Below are positions 1-11,345 of a stretch of 64,000 bases of DNA, one piece after another; within the stretch, counting starts at the first letter, position 1; each line of letters opens with the position of its first letter. The DNA lies in NCBI GenBank assembly GCA_026826555.1, contig JAKSZT010054324.1:7019581-7083580 (forward strand), given 5' to 3'. The notes beneath the pieces are model-generated. The model was not told the DNA's origin. It worked only from the letters and a program-made list of their open reading frames with translations, and made no database searches. The stretch comes from Tolypeutes matacus. Taxonomy: Eukaryota; Chordata; Mammalia; Cingulata; Chlamyphoridae. The position numbers were made by a program, and so were the translations under genes.

Positions 1-463
1 ATGAGTTTGCTGGGTCCCGGTCCTACACTTATTTGCCCTTTAGCTCCCCCATGGATAGGTATCTTTCAACCTCCACTTACTGGGCTGGTTACAGACGAGA
101 TTCAAAGGGGGGTCAGCTGACCAAACTCACTGAAAAGAAACCATTATCCACCCTCTACCAGACCTCTTCCTCCCAGGGATGAGGACCTCCTCAGCTGGCT
201 GCAGTGAGCCAGGGGTTTTACCAAGGCTATTTGCCTTGAGGGTGGGGTATATGTGCCATTCCTAGCCACAGGAGTGAGTAACTCATAATTTTCATTTGAC
301 CTCTATTTCTTTCTGTCCCTCTCCCTCCTGGATGATAACCAGCACTCTCCTGGTCTGCAGATTCCCAAAGTATCTCCCTTGCATAATTTTTTGCCCTTCC
401 TCCATTGTTTTTGTGAAAGAGTTGAGCCCTGCCTAGCTACTCTGATGACATCTTCCCAGAAGT
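1..463. other. Unclassified non-coding sequence
   Basis: Moderately GC-rich compared with the rest of the window. No open frame of note, tRNA-like boxes or poly(A) tail can be seen. It ends where the target-site duplication of the next SINE begins. It may be a very old L1 untranslated region, but I could not establish that. Confidence 0.4.
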
Positions 464-478
464 CCCAATCCAATTTTT

Positions 479-680
479 TTTTTGAGGTACCAGTGGCTGG
501 GGATTAGACCCAGGACTTCATATGTGAGAAGCCGGCACTCAACCACTGAGCCACATTGGCTTCCCTAAGATGGTTTCTTCAATTGTTATGCTTGCTGTTC
601 ATTTTTGTTTTTTCAGGAACCGAACCTGGGACCTCCCATGTGGGAGGTGGGAGCTCAACCCCTTGAGCCACATATGCTCC
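479..680 (-). mobile_element. Dimeric tRNA-derived SINE (DAS type)
   Basis: Read on the minus strand, two tRNA-like units follow each other. Each has an A-box-like 'tgtggctca' start and a B-box-like segment such as 'aggttcggttcctg'. They are joined by a short A-rich linker, and the element ends in a poly(A) tail (T run on the plus strand, 473-482). Flanking repeats at 464-478 and 681-695 ('cccaatcc' then A or G, then 'attttt') match at all but one base and mark a target-site duplication. The tRNA-derived, dimer-forming design fits DAS-SINEs of armadillos. Such elements are transcribed by RNA polymerase III and moved by L1 proteins. Confidence 0.85.
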
Positions 681-695
681 CCCAATCCGATTTTT

Positions 696-1425
696 AACTG
701 ACCAAAAGTTCAAAATATTTCAACAAGCATGAACAAAAGAGGATATTCAAATGGCCAAAAATCATTTCAAAAGTTGCTAATAACATTACTTATTAAGGCA
801 ATGCAAATTAAAATCAAAAAGAGATAACAGTATACTTCCACCTGATTTATTAAAATTAAAAGGTTGGCAATGGTACATGTTTGAAAGGATGTGGAGTAAC
901 TAGCACTCTCACACACATTATATACTAAAGTTGAAGTTATATGGCCAGGTGCATACTAACAGAAGGCATATACATAGGTATATGAACCAAAAGATATGTA
1001 TAAGAATGTTCATGCTGTCATTATTCATTATAATTCCAAACTAAAAGGATCCAAGAATTTATCAATACCTAAAAAAATTGCAATTGAGCCACACAATGGA
1101 ATAATGTATACAGCAATGAAAATCGAAAAACTTCTGCTACATAAAATAACACAGAAGAACCCTACAAACATAATGTTGAATGAAGGAATCCAGGCACAAA
1201 GGAATACACACATTTATAAAAAGTTCAAAAGCAAGCAAAACTAATCTATATGTTAGAAGTCAGAAGAGTAATTAATTTGGGAGAGGAATGTGGAGATAGT
1301 GACTAGGAAGGGTCAGTACCAATGTTTTCTTTCTGGTCCTGAGTAGATTCATTTGTGACAATTCAATGATTCATAATGTTTATACTTTTCTACATGGGCA
1401 TTATCCTTCAATTAAAATGTATATT
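696..1425 (+). mobile_element. Old L1 fragment (ORF2 tail and 3'UTR)
   Basis: The sequence follows the pattern of an ancient L1 ORF2 C-terminus: a frame resembling the 'nQmAKNH' stretch, then the region around 'acacaatggaataatgtatacagc', which corresponds to the conserved 'MEYYSA' segment of L1 ORF2. This runs into an AT-rich 3' untranslated end. Many stops and frameshifts are present, so it codes for nothing. Divergence suggests an L1M-age element. The boundaries are approximate, and both ends are cut by SINEs. Confidence 0.65.
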
Positions 1426-1440
1426 AAAATCCCTATTTTT

Positions 1441-1677
1441 TTCTTTTCTTTTTTTTTTTTTTTTTTTTGAGGTAATAGGGCCAGGGATTGAACCTAGGAC
1501 CTCGCATGTGGGAAGCCAGCACTCAACCACTAAGCCACATCAGCTCCCTCGAGTTGGTTTTTCCATCTGTTTTGCTTGCTGTTTGTTTTTGTTTCTTTTT
1601 TAGAAGGTACCAGGAACCAAACTCGGGACCTGCCATGTAGGAGGCAGCACTCAATCACTTAAGCCACATTCACTCAC
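1441..1677 (-). mobile_element. Dimeric tRNA-derived SINE (DAS type)
   Basis: Same two-unit design as the SINE at 479-680, in the same orientation. On the plus strand it opens with a long T run and shows the complements of the B-box and 'tgtggctca' segments twice, separated by a T-rich linker. Imperfect flanking repeats at 1426-1440 and 1678-1691 (both starting 'aaaatcc') look like the target-site duplication. The insertion sits at the 3' end of the old L1, probably in its A-rich tail. Confidence 0.85.
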
Positions 1678-1691
1678 AAAATCCTGATTTT

Positions 1692-2010
1692 AAAATCTAA
1701 TAAACTATTCTAATACACTGATTCTTAAATGAAGTAATTTTGGAACTCATGTTTAAGTAAGATCATGCCGGTTCTAATAACCTATTCTTTCTTAAAATTA
1801 TATGAAGTTCTGCTTAATAATCAGTTGATTCGACATTTCCTAAACCCACCCCCAACCAATCTGGGAAAGAGTGATGAACATTCAGCTTACCAATTTATAT
1901 TTCTACAGTCCACTTTTCTTGTCTTTTTGGAAATTATATGCAGTTTTTCTAATGTCTCTTTTAGTATTAATAATTTCTCAAAGATTAATGATTTTTTGAT
2001 TTTTTGATTT
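1692..2010. other. AT-rich sequence, nothing recognised
   Basis: AT-rich DNA with T-rich runs towards its right end. There is no gene, tRNA-like box or clear repeat signature. The right part adjoins the start of a family A element and may include part of it. Confidence 0.35.
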
Positions 2011-3690
2011 ATGTTTAGAAAAACTATCATTATTATTTCATTTTCTTATTAATTATATTTGGCTATTTTATTGGCTTCATTTTTTAAGAAGTTTTGGATC
2101 ACAGAAGGGTTACAACTGTGGCAGGGGAGGATCACTGGTGCAAGGTGTCAATGATGGGGATACATGGGAGGAAGTTCACCTGGGCATATATATAAATGTG
2201 TTCAAATGTTCATGGAGCATTGTCACAGTGGGTAAAGAGTCACACAATAACTGAAGGAATATCAAATCCCCATCCTGTGGAGCTCTGCCACATTCTCTAA
2301 TGGGATAGCAAGAATGCCCCAAGTACAGGGGCAATGACTAGTGAAGGAGGATGGTCCATTGACAGGCTCTCAATATTGATGACTGTGCTTATGAACCTTT
2401 ACTCTTGACATTGAAACGTAGCCTAGTATTATAGGGTGGCTAACAGTTACCTCCTGAGACCTACCTTGTTGCTCAAATGTGGCCTTTCTCTAAGCCAAAC
2501 TCAGCATATAAATACATTACCTTCCCCCCAGTGTGGGACATGACTTCCGAGGATGAGCATACCTGGCACTGAGGGATTACTACCAACCACCAACTAGCAG
2601 TGCATCTGGAAAAAGACCTTGATCAAAAGGGGAAAAATGTAAAGACAAATGAGTTTATATGGCTAAGAGACTTCAAAGTGAGTCAGGAGGTTATTCCAGA
2701 AATTAAGCTTCTGCACATCTCAGCAGGATCTCATTGGCTGCCAAAGTAGATACTACCCCAAATAGTGGGGCTCCTGAGGGTTCTGGAAACATCCAGACAC
2801 TATAGTCAGGGCAGATAGCTCAGGAGTTTGGTGCTTTGCCAGTAGGCCCTACTTTGGAATTTATGCTCCCCAGTGTGACAGAGTTGGACTCAGTTGTGGT
2901 TTCCCTAGACATGGCTCTTCTGTCCTTCTATTTGAACCTATAATTAGTACTAGAGTTGGTAAGAGTACATCCAAGAGACTTAAATCTTTAGGCTATCCAT
3001 GTGCCAGCTGGGCCCTGAATCTCAATGAAGTTTTAACACCTACTCTCCAGTTCATTTGTCTCCTCCAGGACAACTAACAATGAGGTGATGATGGACAACT
3101 ACCATACCAAGGAACTGAGACAGTCTAAACTGCAAGCAAGAGAGTCCCATCCATTGGCCCTATGGGATTGCAGCCCCCTCTCAATTAGAGTTGGAGTGGA
3201 CATCACCATCCCAGGATCCTCATGACTGGGGAATGAACTATGGACTAAAGTAGACTTACTGGTATTCTACTATAGACTTATTGTGATTCTAGCAATGGAA
3301 GAAATTATATCATTGATGTGGAGGCAGTGACCACTGGAGCTTCTGAGGGTAGGGAGAGGTCAAAACAGGTGTAGTATGGGGACATTTTTGGGACTTGGGA
3401 ATTGTCCTGAATGACAATACAATGACAGATACAGATCATTATATATCTTGCCCTAGCCTACAGAATTGGGTGGGAGAGAGTATAAATTACAATGTAAACT
3501 TTAATCCACAATCCATGGCAATGCTCCAAAATGTGTTCATCAATTGCAATGCATGTACCTCCCTAATGAAGGATGTTAATGTGGGAAAATGGGGTAGGTG
3601 TGGGGAGTGGGGCATATGGGAATCCTTTATATTTTTTATGTAATATTTACATAATCTAAGTATCTTTTTAAAAATAATAAAGAAAGAAAA
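2011..3690 (+). mobile_element. Family A: L1-3'UTR-like retroelement, long copy
   Basis: About 1.7 kb that closely matches 37490-39690 from the first 'actatcatta' segment to the terminal 'taatctaagtatcttttt' and A-rich tail. Shorter copies with the same 3' end occur at 10000, 23425, 43402 and 45190. A shared 3' end with variable 5' truncation is the mark of LINE-type target-primed insertion. The last 300 bases and the region around 2220-2420 resemble, at lower identity, the L1 3'UTR at 36600-37320, so this is an L1-related unit. No reverse transcriptase is present. An 80-codon frame at 3395-3643 stays open in several copies. Target repeats were not found for this copy. Confidence 0.75.
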
Positions 3691-3699
3691 ATAATGTAA

Positions 3700-4330
3700 C
3701 TGGAGATAATTTTTTTTAAATCAATGACAATTAAAAGAAAAGATCCAATATTTAGATTTTTTAAAAATAGGAGAATAAACCAGAACAAGGAAAAAGCAAT
3801 AACTGAAAATAAAATTGAAAAAAAAATACCCAGATTTAAAAAAATAATAAAGGAAAATCGGGGTCTGCAGGATGACACTTGATGGGTCACCACATTCCTG
3901 GGAAAAAAAATTGAGGCAATAATTAAAACACCTACTGACATTTCCCAATTTATAGCATTCAGGAAAAAAAAATCCTCTAAGTACCCTGGCAGATAAGAAG
4001 GAAAATTAAAAGATTGTTTGTAAGGAACACAAATCAGGTTAGTCTCAGACTTCTTGGCAATATTAAAGGCAAAAAGACAATGGCTGCAGACTTAGGGAGA
4101 GTAGGTGGAAGATTATGTCCCAGGGATTCTCTTCCTATCAAGCTGTCATCTGTGTGGGAAGACAATATTATTATTAATATTATTAAATATGCAAAGACTC
4201 AGAAAATATATCATGCAAGTATGTTTATTGGAACACTTACCAGGGACCAATTATCTGACCAAGATTTAAAAGAAATTGATCAAGCATGGAGAATCTGGAG
4301 TAAATTCCAATCCTTTTTAAACCAATAATG
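3700..4330 (+). mobile_element. Ancient HAL1-like fragment (ORF1 remnant)
   Basis: This starts in A-rich sequence and runs through a segment reading 'gaacacaaatcaggttagtc', followed by 'tattaaatatgcaaagactc'. In my reading this resembles the ORF1 3' half of ancient half-L1 elements, in which a polypeptide like that of L1 ORF1 is followed by an untranslated tail. It lies directly after the family A poly(A) tail, so it was probably the insertion target. The family assignment is a similarity judgement only. Confidence 0.45.
4014..4328 (+). pseudogene. ORF1-like remnant of a HAL1-type element
   Basis: A 104-codon open frame inside the HAL1-like fragment. The protein is basic in its first half and charged, with a mixed acidic and basic second half, as L1-family ORF1 C-terminal domains often are. 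It contains 'NTNQVSLRLLGNI' near the start, comparable to the strand before the conserved RNA-binding C-terminal domain. There is no matching upstream coiled coil in frame. The frame may be open by chance. A host gene is unlikely because there is no splice context and the surroundings are repeats. Confidence 0.35.
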
Positions 4331-4479
4331 TTATCTAAAAAGTTATTGAAGTTATAGTGAACTCAAAAATTCAGAAATAGTCCTTAAAGAAAAGATAAAT
4401 AATATAAAAATAGTCTAATTACAGTAAAACTTTTTAAAATTTAGTAGTGATAGTTTTTGACCATGTGTCTAATTTTATG

Positions 4480-4690
4480 CATCATGAATAGGAACATGAA
4501 CTTACAACCAAACCTGAATTCTAATCCATCACTATTATACCCTCACTCTATCAACTGAGGCAAATTATTGATCTTTCTGAGTCTCTGCCATCTTAACTAT
4601 GAAATACCCACTTTATATTTATTGCTCTGAGGATTAAATGAGAGAACAGACTAAAGCCCTCAGGCCTAACACAGAATCACTATAAAAAAA
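4480..4690 (+). mobile_element. MIR SINE fossil
   Basis: The order of segments follows the MIR core: a run like 'tctgagtctctgcca', then 'ctgaggattaaatgagagaa', then 'aacacagaatca', matching the consensus order of 'cctctgagcctcag', 'gaggattaaatgagataat' and 'agcacagtgcct'. It is heavily diverged, as expected for a mammal-wide element. No tail or target repeats survive. Confidence 0.7.
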
Positions 4691-7600
4691 GGTCCATTTC
4701 CCCTCTCCCCTACTGCATTTGCTTTCCCTAGAAAGTGATTTTTCTGAGTCAATCGAATAGAAATCATTTTCAGGTTCTCGTTTTATCCTCATCCTTGGTC
4801 ACTTGTCACTGATCCATAGCACTATTCTTCCAAGTTCATTACCAATTATGTTTCCTGCCTCTCCTCACATCTTTCAAAAATCTGAACTGCCTTAGAGGGT
4901 ATCCTGTGCAGACATATTTCTGTATTTAATTGCTTCACCCTTTTTCCCCTAGTGCAGCTGCTAGAACCTTGAACACTGATATAGTAGCTTCAATATTGCA
5001 AAAAAGTGTTTCCCATGAAATACATACTATCACCTAAAATAGCAACTCACAGATTTTTATTCCCAAAAGTTGACATTTTTTGTCTTAAAGGAGGCTAAAT
5101 TCTTCCAAATTAAAAGTATGCTTTTTTAGGAAATTTCTCAGAATGTATATATATTAAATTGATTTAAAGTTAACAAAAACCCAGATTATCTATATATTTA
5201 AATCAAAGTTTGAAAACTAGTAAAAGTGTTTCTTCAACTGTAATAATCCAGAATTATATCAAGTTTTCACCTACCTTTATAGAGATCAAAAAAATCTGAC
5301 ACTCATAACCCTGCATGCTAAATAGGAAACTTATGAACTAAATATTCAAGTCATGATTAGTACATTTTAAGGTCCAAATATCTTATAATAAAATTAACCA
5401 TTTCAAGATATCTGTAATTGTACTTAATTTGGTATATCCATTTGATCAAATTGATTACAGAAATTGAATCAGTATCATACTCTGGTGGTTCATACATAAC
5501 AACAATTAGACAACATCCTTCTCATGATTACTAAATCAAGCTAATAACATTTTGAATTCATACACAGATCCAAGTTAAACTGCTATTTTCCTAATTTCTA
5601 CACTGTAAATTGGTAATTTCCACAATTACACAAAAATGATTTTTTGTTTATAGAGTCCATTCAAAGTCTCTACTAGCATGAACTTTTGAAGAGGATAGTC
5701 TTAAATTAATCTTTCCAAGTACTGCTTATAACTATAATAAAGAAGCAGCCAGCATACATACTTCCCAAGAGCTAACATAATGACTTACACCTCTTCTCTC
5801 TGAATCCTTTCTTCTGTCCACCTGATGCACAATAAAGGATAATTCCACAGGACTCTAATATCCTCTGACAATAGCTTATTCAATCAATTTGAGAAAAGCG
5901 AGAGCCTTCCCTTTTTTTTTTTTTTTTTAAATAGAAAAAGACTCCAAGGTTCACACTCTAGCACTAAATGATCCAATGTATTCTATTGAAAAGCAATACA
6001 ACTGAATAAATGATCCACACTGCACTGGACAAATAATAGATACTCAAATATTTACTATTTTTATTTATTTATTATTAGTACCTGCTCTTTTTAGCAGTGA
6101 AATTTGGGAAACATTTTCCAGATCTTGTTAGTATCATTACTTCTTCTTCTTCCATCTGAGCTACCTGGATGCAAAGCTTATAGCCACAGTCAACAGACAG
6201 TTATTTATTCTATGCTGAAATAGTTGACAGAAAAGACAACCCATTCTTCATGTACCTAACCTTACTGACAGATGCCTGGGCAAGTACACTCTAAACAGTA
6301 GCATTCCATTAATATTAAGTAAAAGATGGAGCAAATCCTATTAGCTCCTTCTTCACATCTTATTAGCAATAAGAGATGATCATAATTACAAACCTTGAGT
6401 TCAATAATAGAAGTAAAACAGAGGGAAATTCCCAGGTGCCAAAAATGTGAGAATGTAATATTGGCCAAAAAAGACAATATATAAAATAAATTCCATAGTT
6501 GGGAATAACTGGTAAAGCGACCCGAGCAAGAAAGAAATTAGCTGAGTCCATTTTAGATGTGTTTTTATACCCAAGAGGTAGAATTTTCAGTGAGCCAATG
6601 TCAGTATGGGATATTTTAAGGTTAATATAATGCAATCAAAACTCAGGGCAAATGCATGGGCTTGCATAATTTTTCTCATCTCTTGGATAAAAACTAAAAT
6701 AGCAATCTGGATAGAAATTCATATTTCTCCTTTTTTATTATTTTCAATCACAGTCTCTTCTGAGACCTCAGAAGATAACAGGATTTCCAAACACTTTTTC
6801 TTTCATTTCCATGGGAAAAGCTAAATATTGTTTTCTTCTAAATGGAATCTAATTTTCATCTCTGCTTTAGTAGCTTATAAACAAGCCTTAAGAAATTGAT
6901 TGGACCATTTCTATGAGAATAAATGGTTGTTGACATATATTATAGAGAGAAAAAAAGGTGAGAGTAAGCAGTCCAACTTCTGACACCTTGGTAGCTCAGG
7001 GGAGAGAGAAAAATTAATGAAGCTTCTCACCCCAGGTCACTACTTTGCATAACAGGCAAGTTAGTTCTTAAAGTCAGAAGTTCTTTGTCATCTGGAGATG
7101 ATTTGATGACCTGAGTGAGGTGAATTGGTCTGTGTCCCGTTCCCCAGGTACAGGTGTCCACTCAGCACAGATTGGCACTTGGCAGCCCTTCGGGGTAAGC
7201 CAAAGGCTAGATGGACAGAGAGAGCAAAGTGGCTTTTCCCATTCGACAGTGGCTTCATCCAGGCTGGAATTCTCTAATCCCTGAAGAGTTCAATGCAAGA
7301 AGAGTGACTGCAAATTCAACAGGGTGAAAACAGAGTTCATGTTAAACTGGCATTTAGGCCTCATCACTTTCACCCCTGTTCAAGTAGAACCCCTCTCAAA
7401 TTAGTCAATTCAAACCTTCATGTGAAACTCCATAATACTTATCTGCTATAATTATGAGCTTATAGGCATTCCTCAAACAGTGAAATTTTCTCTAAAGACA
7501 GTCTGTCATATTCCTCAACGTGTCCAATCCTTATATTTAGACAAAGGATGTTACTATAAATTCACCATTCCTTCTTCTAAACAATGCTTAAACACACACT

Positions 7601-8905
7601 ATTCTTTCATTTTGTAACCCATGATACATAAGCATATTGGAGATGAGGAAAAAGCTTTCCATGACAAAAAATATGCCATGTATTTCCTATAAAGTTCTAA
7701 TACTACTCCATAGACAAATAATGAAAGCCAAATATGACCACACGGTTCCTACATCAAGTGGAAAATATGCTGCAGGTCTTTAAAAATATATTTAACTTTT
7801 CAAGAACTTTAGTCCAAAGTTAATTATAATAGTTTTTACTAGCTTTTACGAAGTAAATATGGAAAGATCCAAATCAATAAAATTAATGTAAAATTCTTCA
7901 CAGACCAAAAAATAATGTCTTTTGTTGTCTCTTATTTAATAACTCTTTAATAATCAATAATAGTAAGTTCTAATACAGATATATCCATACTTTGGAAAGA
8001 CAGCAGAAATCTAATTCTTTACATACAGTCCATACACACAGACTATAACCTTTTTTCTAATACTGATATTCTGAGATGGGATAGCAAATGGATTGTAAAG
8101 TTTCTATGTTAGAAAGATGTTTTAGAGCTCACAGTAGGTAAAGAGGTTTTATTTGGATCCAGAAAACAGTCAGTTCATACATTGAGGTAGTTTACAGCAG
8201 GGTTTTATTTTACATATATTTATGTATCCACAATAGGAATCCAAAATCTGATTTTTTTTTTTAATTACAAAACATCCACTGTCTAATCAAAAGGCAATTT
8301 TATAAAATGTTACTAACAGTACCCTTGTCCGATCTGAATTCATATGGATTGAATCTCCTATTTAGCTTTACATTTTTCTTCCTAAAATTTATAAACCCCA
8401 TTACAAATCACCGGGGAGTGACATTCAGAAGATATTGCAAGGGCATCTACTCTACCTCTCTTGTCAAGTGTGTTTCAGCAGGATTATTGATGGAAGCCTG
8501 AGACACAGATGAAGAGAAATTAGAGCTGTGAGGTATAGAATTGCAGAAATTGCATCTACACAAACAGCTGAAAGCAAGATGATATTCTGTTCAAATGTTT
8601 CCTATTTCAAAGAACTCTCTAGGGTCCCATTTACTCCTGACAAATACTAACAGTGCTTACAAGTTTTCTTCAACCTGGTGAATTGCTTAAATTAAGAAAA
8701 TAGTTTTAGTTAAAAAGAAAGCTGCATCAGGACTTGAAAACTGTAGAATAAAACCTGAAAAGGATTCATCAGACAATAAGACATAGCTCTGGTGCCTTAC
8801 TCCGCAAAATAAAACTATAAAATAACTTGTTCTTGTTCAATGCTATAGTACAAGAAAAATTTTCAGCTAGTCACAAGCCAGAACCAAAAGATTCCAATAG
8901 ATTCT
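4691..8905. other. 4.2-kb repeat-poor, gene-free stretch
   Basis: No transposon signature, coding exon or RNA gene is recognisable, apart from short homopolymers (T run at about 5911-5928) and a small AT-rich repeat near 6060. Part of it (about 5280-5680) is dense in TAATTA-like words, and 6950-7330 is richer in GC. Being this poor in repeats in so transposon-dense a window makes it the best candidate here for conserved non-coding sequence. I cannot show conservation from one genome. Confidence 0.5.
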
Positions 8906-8917
8906 AAAATATCACCA

Positions 8918-9110
8918 GAAGCAGCTGTGGCTCAATCAGTAGGGCTCCCGTTTACCATATGGGAGGCCCCGGGTTCGGTTCCCGGGGCCTCCTGGTGAAG
9001 GCAAGCCCGCCCGCACGGCGTGGTTAGCTGACCCAGCGAGCACAAGCAGCAAGGGGGGGATAAATGAATAAATAAATAAAATCTTTAAAAAAATAAAAAA
9101 ATAAAAAAAT
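8918..9110 (+). mobile_element. Monomeric tRNA-derived SINE, well preserved
   Basis: A tRNA-like head has an A box around 'gtggctcaatcagtaggg' and an intact B box 'gggttcggttccc'. It is followed by a GC-rich body rich in CpG (around 9000-9040) and an A-rich tail with (AAAT)n. Similar flanking repeats at 8906-8917 and 9111-9125 ('aaaatatcacca', with an extra 'atc' in the right copy) mark the insertion. The surviving CpGs and clean pol III boxes suggest it is much younger than the other SINEs here. Its body differs from the 'acaatgagc'-spaced type seen at 16933. Confidence 0.88.
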
Positions 9111-9125
9111 AAAATATCATCACCA

Positions 9126-9986
9126 AAAAAGCACAAGATGTTCATTTCAGGTGATAAGAAATTGTAAATGTCCATTTCTCCTAAACAACTTACTCCTTCA
9201 TATTACCATATATGTATTCTATCCTTCCTCAATTGCCAATCATGGGATTTCCCAAAGTGTGTTTTCCAAATCAATAAAATAACAGGATATTTATTAAAAT
9301 CTTTGATGAAAGAGTCCAATGATCAAATTAGGGAATGGTTGGGCTATTAATCAGCTTTCTTAATTGCAGGACTCGTCAGAACTTTTCATATGCCAATTCA
9401 GCATTTCCAAACTTCTTTAACGATGGAACCACTTCTCTTTTTTTTCCCCATGGAATTCCTTTGAGTAGCATTCTAAGGAATATAAATAACAATTTTGTAG
9501 GCTTGGAGTTTGTGCTATTAGCATAGAAACTCACTAGCTATTTTCCAAAGACCATCACCGGTTTTCACATTATAGGGAATGTGCAGCAGGATAAAAACAT
9601 ATTATCTCAGTGACTGTAATTTTATCCCCACCTTTCCACACCTGCAGTCTCCACTCCAGCCAGTCACATTAGCAGGCTGGCTAACAGTCAGGTAATCACA
9701 GCATATTCATGTAATCACAGATATTCATGCTGGCCACTCATACCAACATGTTCCCCTGAAAACATACCCTTGACATGAAATATAACATTCTTTTCCATTT
9801 TTATAATGGCTTCTCTTATTTCTCGTTTGTAACTTACTATTACTGCACTGAAAGACTGTTACTTATGTCCCATAAATCTCCTTGCATTCTCTAAGTAGTT
9901 ACCTCTCATATAATGACCAAAAAACTTTTGCCAAATTCTATTTTACTAAAAAAATTAATTCTTTCACAACATCTCTTTTTTTATAA
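9126..9986. other. Unclassified AT-rich sequence
   Basis: No gene or clear transposon. A short imperfect tandem duplication of 'gtaatcacagcatattcat' lies at 9692-9728. Otherwise nothing stands out. Confidence 0.4.
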
Positions 9987-9999
9987 AAAGTTTAGTTTT

Positions 10000-10063
10000 G
10001 GGGAACATGGAAATCCCTGTCATTTTTGTGTAACATTTATGTAATCTAAGCATCTTTTAAAAT
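10000..10063 (+). mobile_element. Family A, 64-bp 5'-truncated insertion
   Basis: Only the last 64 bases of family A are present, from 'gggaacatggaaatccctg' to 'cttttaaaat'. They are flanked by a perfect 13-bp direct repeat 'aaagtttagtttt' at 9987-9999 and 10064-10076. The exact target duplication and shared 3' end show that this tiny piece came in as an independent LINE-type insertion with extreme 5' truncation. Confidence 0.85.
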
Positions 10064-10261
10064 AAAGTTTAGTTTTTTTAGTTATTCTTTGTCTAATTAA
10101 CAAAACAAGATCGACAGATATGAAACACCCACTGGGAAAGAGGAATTTGGCTCTCACAGAATATATGCTACATTCAGTTGCTTGGAAAACGGAACCAACA
10201 CTGATGTAACTGACACTTTGGACTTGTTACTTTGTACTCACTTTTCATTTTCTTAACGGCC

Positions 10262-10480
10262 TCCATTTAATGAGCACCTACTATGTTCAAGAGCTGCTTT
10301 TCAGCACTTTATATACATTGTCTCATTTAAGTGCACAATATTCTATAAGGAGGATATTATTAACCCCATCTTATAAATGGGGAAATCAAATCTCAGAGAA
10401 AGTAAGCTAATGGCCCAAAGTCTCAGTTATTAAGTGACAAGCTGAGCTTTGGACCTACATATGTCTGATTTCTTAAGTCT
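10262..10480 (+). mobile_element. MIR SINE fossil
   Basis: Clear MIR-like order: 'aatgagcacctactatgttc', then 'cactttatatacattgtctc', then 'taaccccatcttataaatgg', then a segment matching the 'gtcacacagctagtaagtg' part. Diverged, but collinear over more than 200 bases. Confidence 0.85.
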
Positions 10481-11279
10481 CTGATCTACCCAGGATATCA
10501 ATCTGGCATTCTTATCATCGTTTCTAACAACTCCTTTATAAGGTAATGACCACATGTTACTAAAGCACTTGATGAGAAATGGAAAGGTCTTAATCAACCC
10601 AGCCAGAAGTGCCCCTCCTCACATCTTTTACCCAAAACGAAGGATTTAAGCTTCTGTGAGCCTAAGCCTGAATTTATAGATAAAGCGATTGTGCTGAGTG
10701 AGGTGTTACAACATACAGGTTAGATTTTGGACTCTGTGCTCAGCTTATTTCAAAGCAAACAGAACTACCCTGCCTCTAATGCATGGTATTATCTTTTCAT
10801 AAATGTAGCACACTTTGTCCTTATAAAGGCTTTGAAATCTTCATATGAGGCATCCTCCCTACTGACCCCAGTTAATAAATCTTGGCTGTGAAGTGAAATG
10901 TAGAATTATTATGTAAGAAGTGCACCTTTATCAGCAAATGTGCTGACTAGTCAAGTTATGTGGTTATGGTATCAGTATTAATAATTAGGCAGAACTGAAA
11001 GGTCACGAGAGATAGAAAAGCACCTGAGGCCACGATGACAAGTTTGTTAAAATGCCTTTATCTTTTAAAAAAAAAAAAAAAGTATGTTATTAAATATCAA
11101 ATATTTTGCTTATGTGATGCCTTAATACATTTCTCTGCTTCACTCCATTTGGCAGAGTTGGCAATGGTATGGAAAAGACAAACTATGAGTCTAAAAATAA
11201 TCAGACTTTAAAACCAAAATATTTGAGGTCCTATAAAAGTATTTGGCTATCTTCTGCTCTCTGAATAAAGGGAGAAGGA
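10481..11279. other. Unclassified sequence
   Basis: No coding frame or named repeat recognised. One A run lies at 11068-11081. Confidence 0.4.
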
Positions 11280-11283
11280 AACA

Positions 11284-11345
11284 GAAACTAAAACTTATTA
11301 AGATCCTTATTAAGAAACTAATACTTATTAAGGCCCTTATTAAGG
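11284..11345 (+). repeat. Local tandem duplication, about 31-bp unit
   Basis: Two adjacent copies of a unit built on 'aacttattaagatccttatt' and 'tacttattaaggcccttatt', differing at a few bases. This looks like slippage or a small duplication. It adjoins a MIR-like segment (11346-11545) with 'tccattaatccatacaactc' and 'cactatccaatctgcctccc'. Confidence 0.6.

Noticed and set aside
7125..7195. Exon-like segment: 'ccgttccccag' followed 47 bases later by 'gggtaagc'
   Set aside because: Single short segment with no open frame continuity or partner exon. Splice-like words of this quality occur by chance in 64 kb.
8918..8995. Functional tRNA gene
   Set aside because: A and B boxes are those of a SINE head; A-rich tail and target repeats show a retroposon, and no cloverleaf-consistent acceptor stem was seen.
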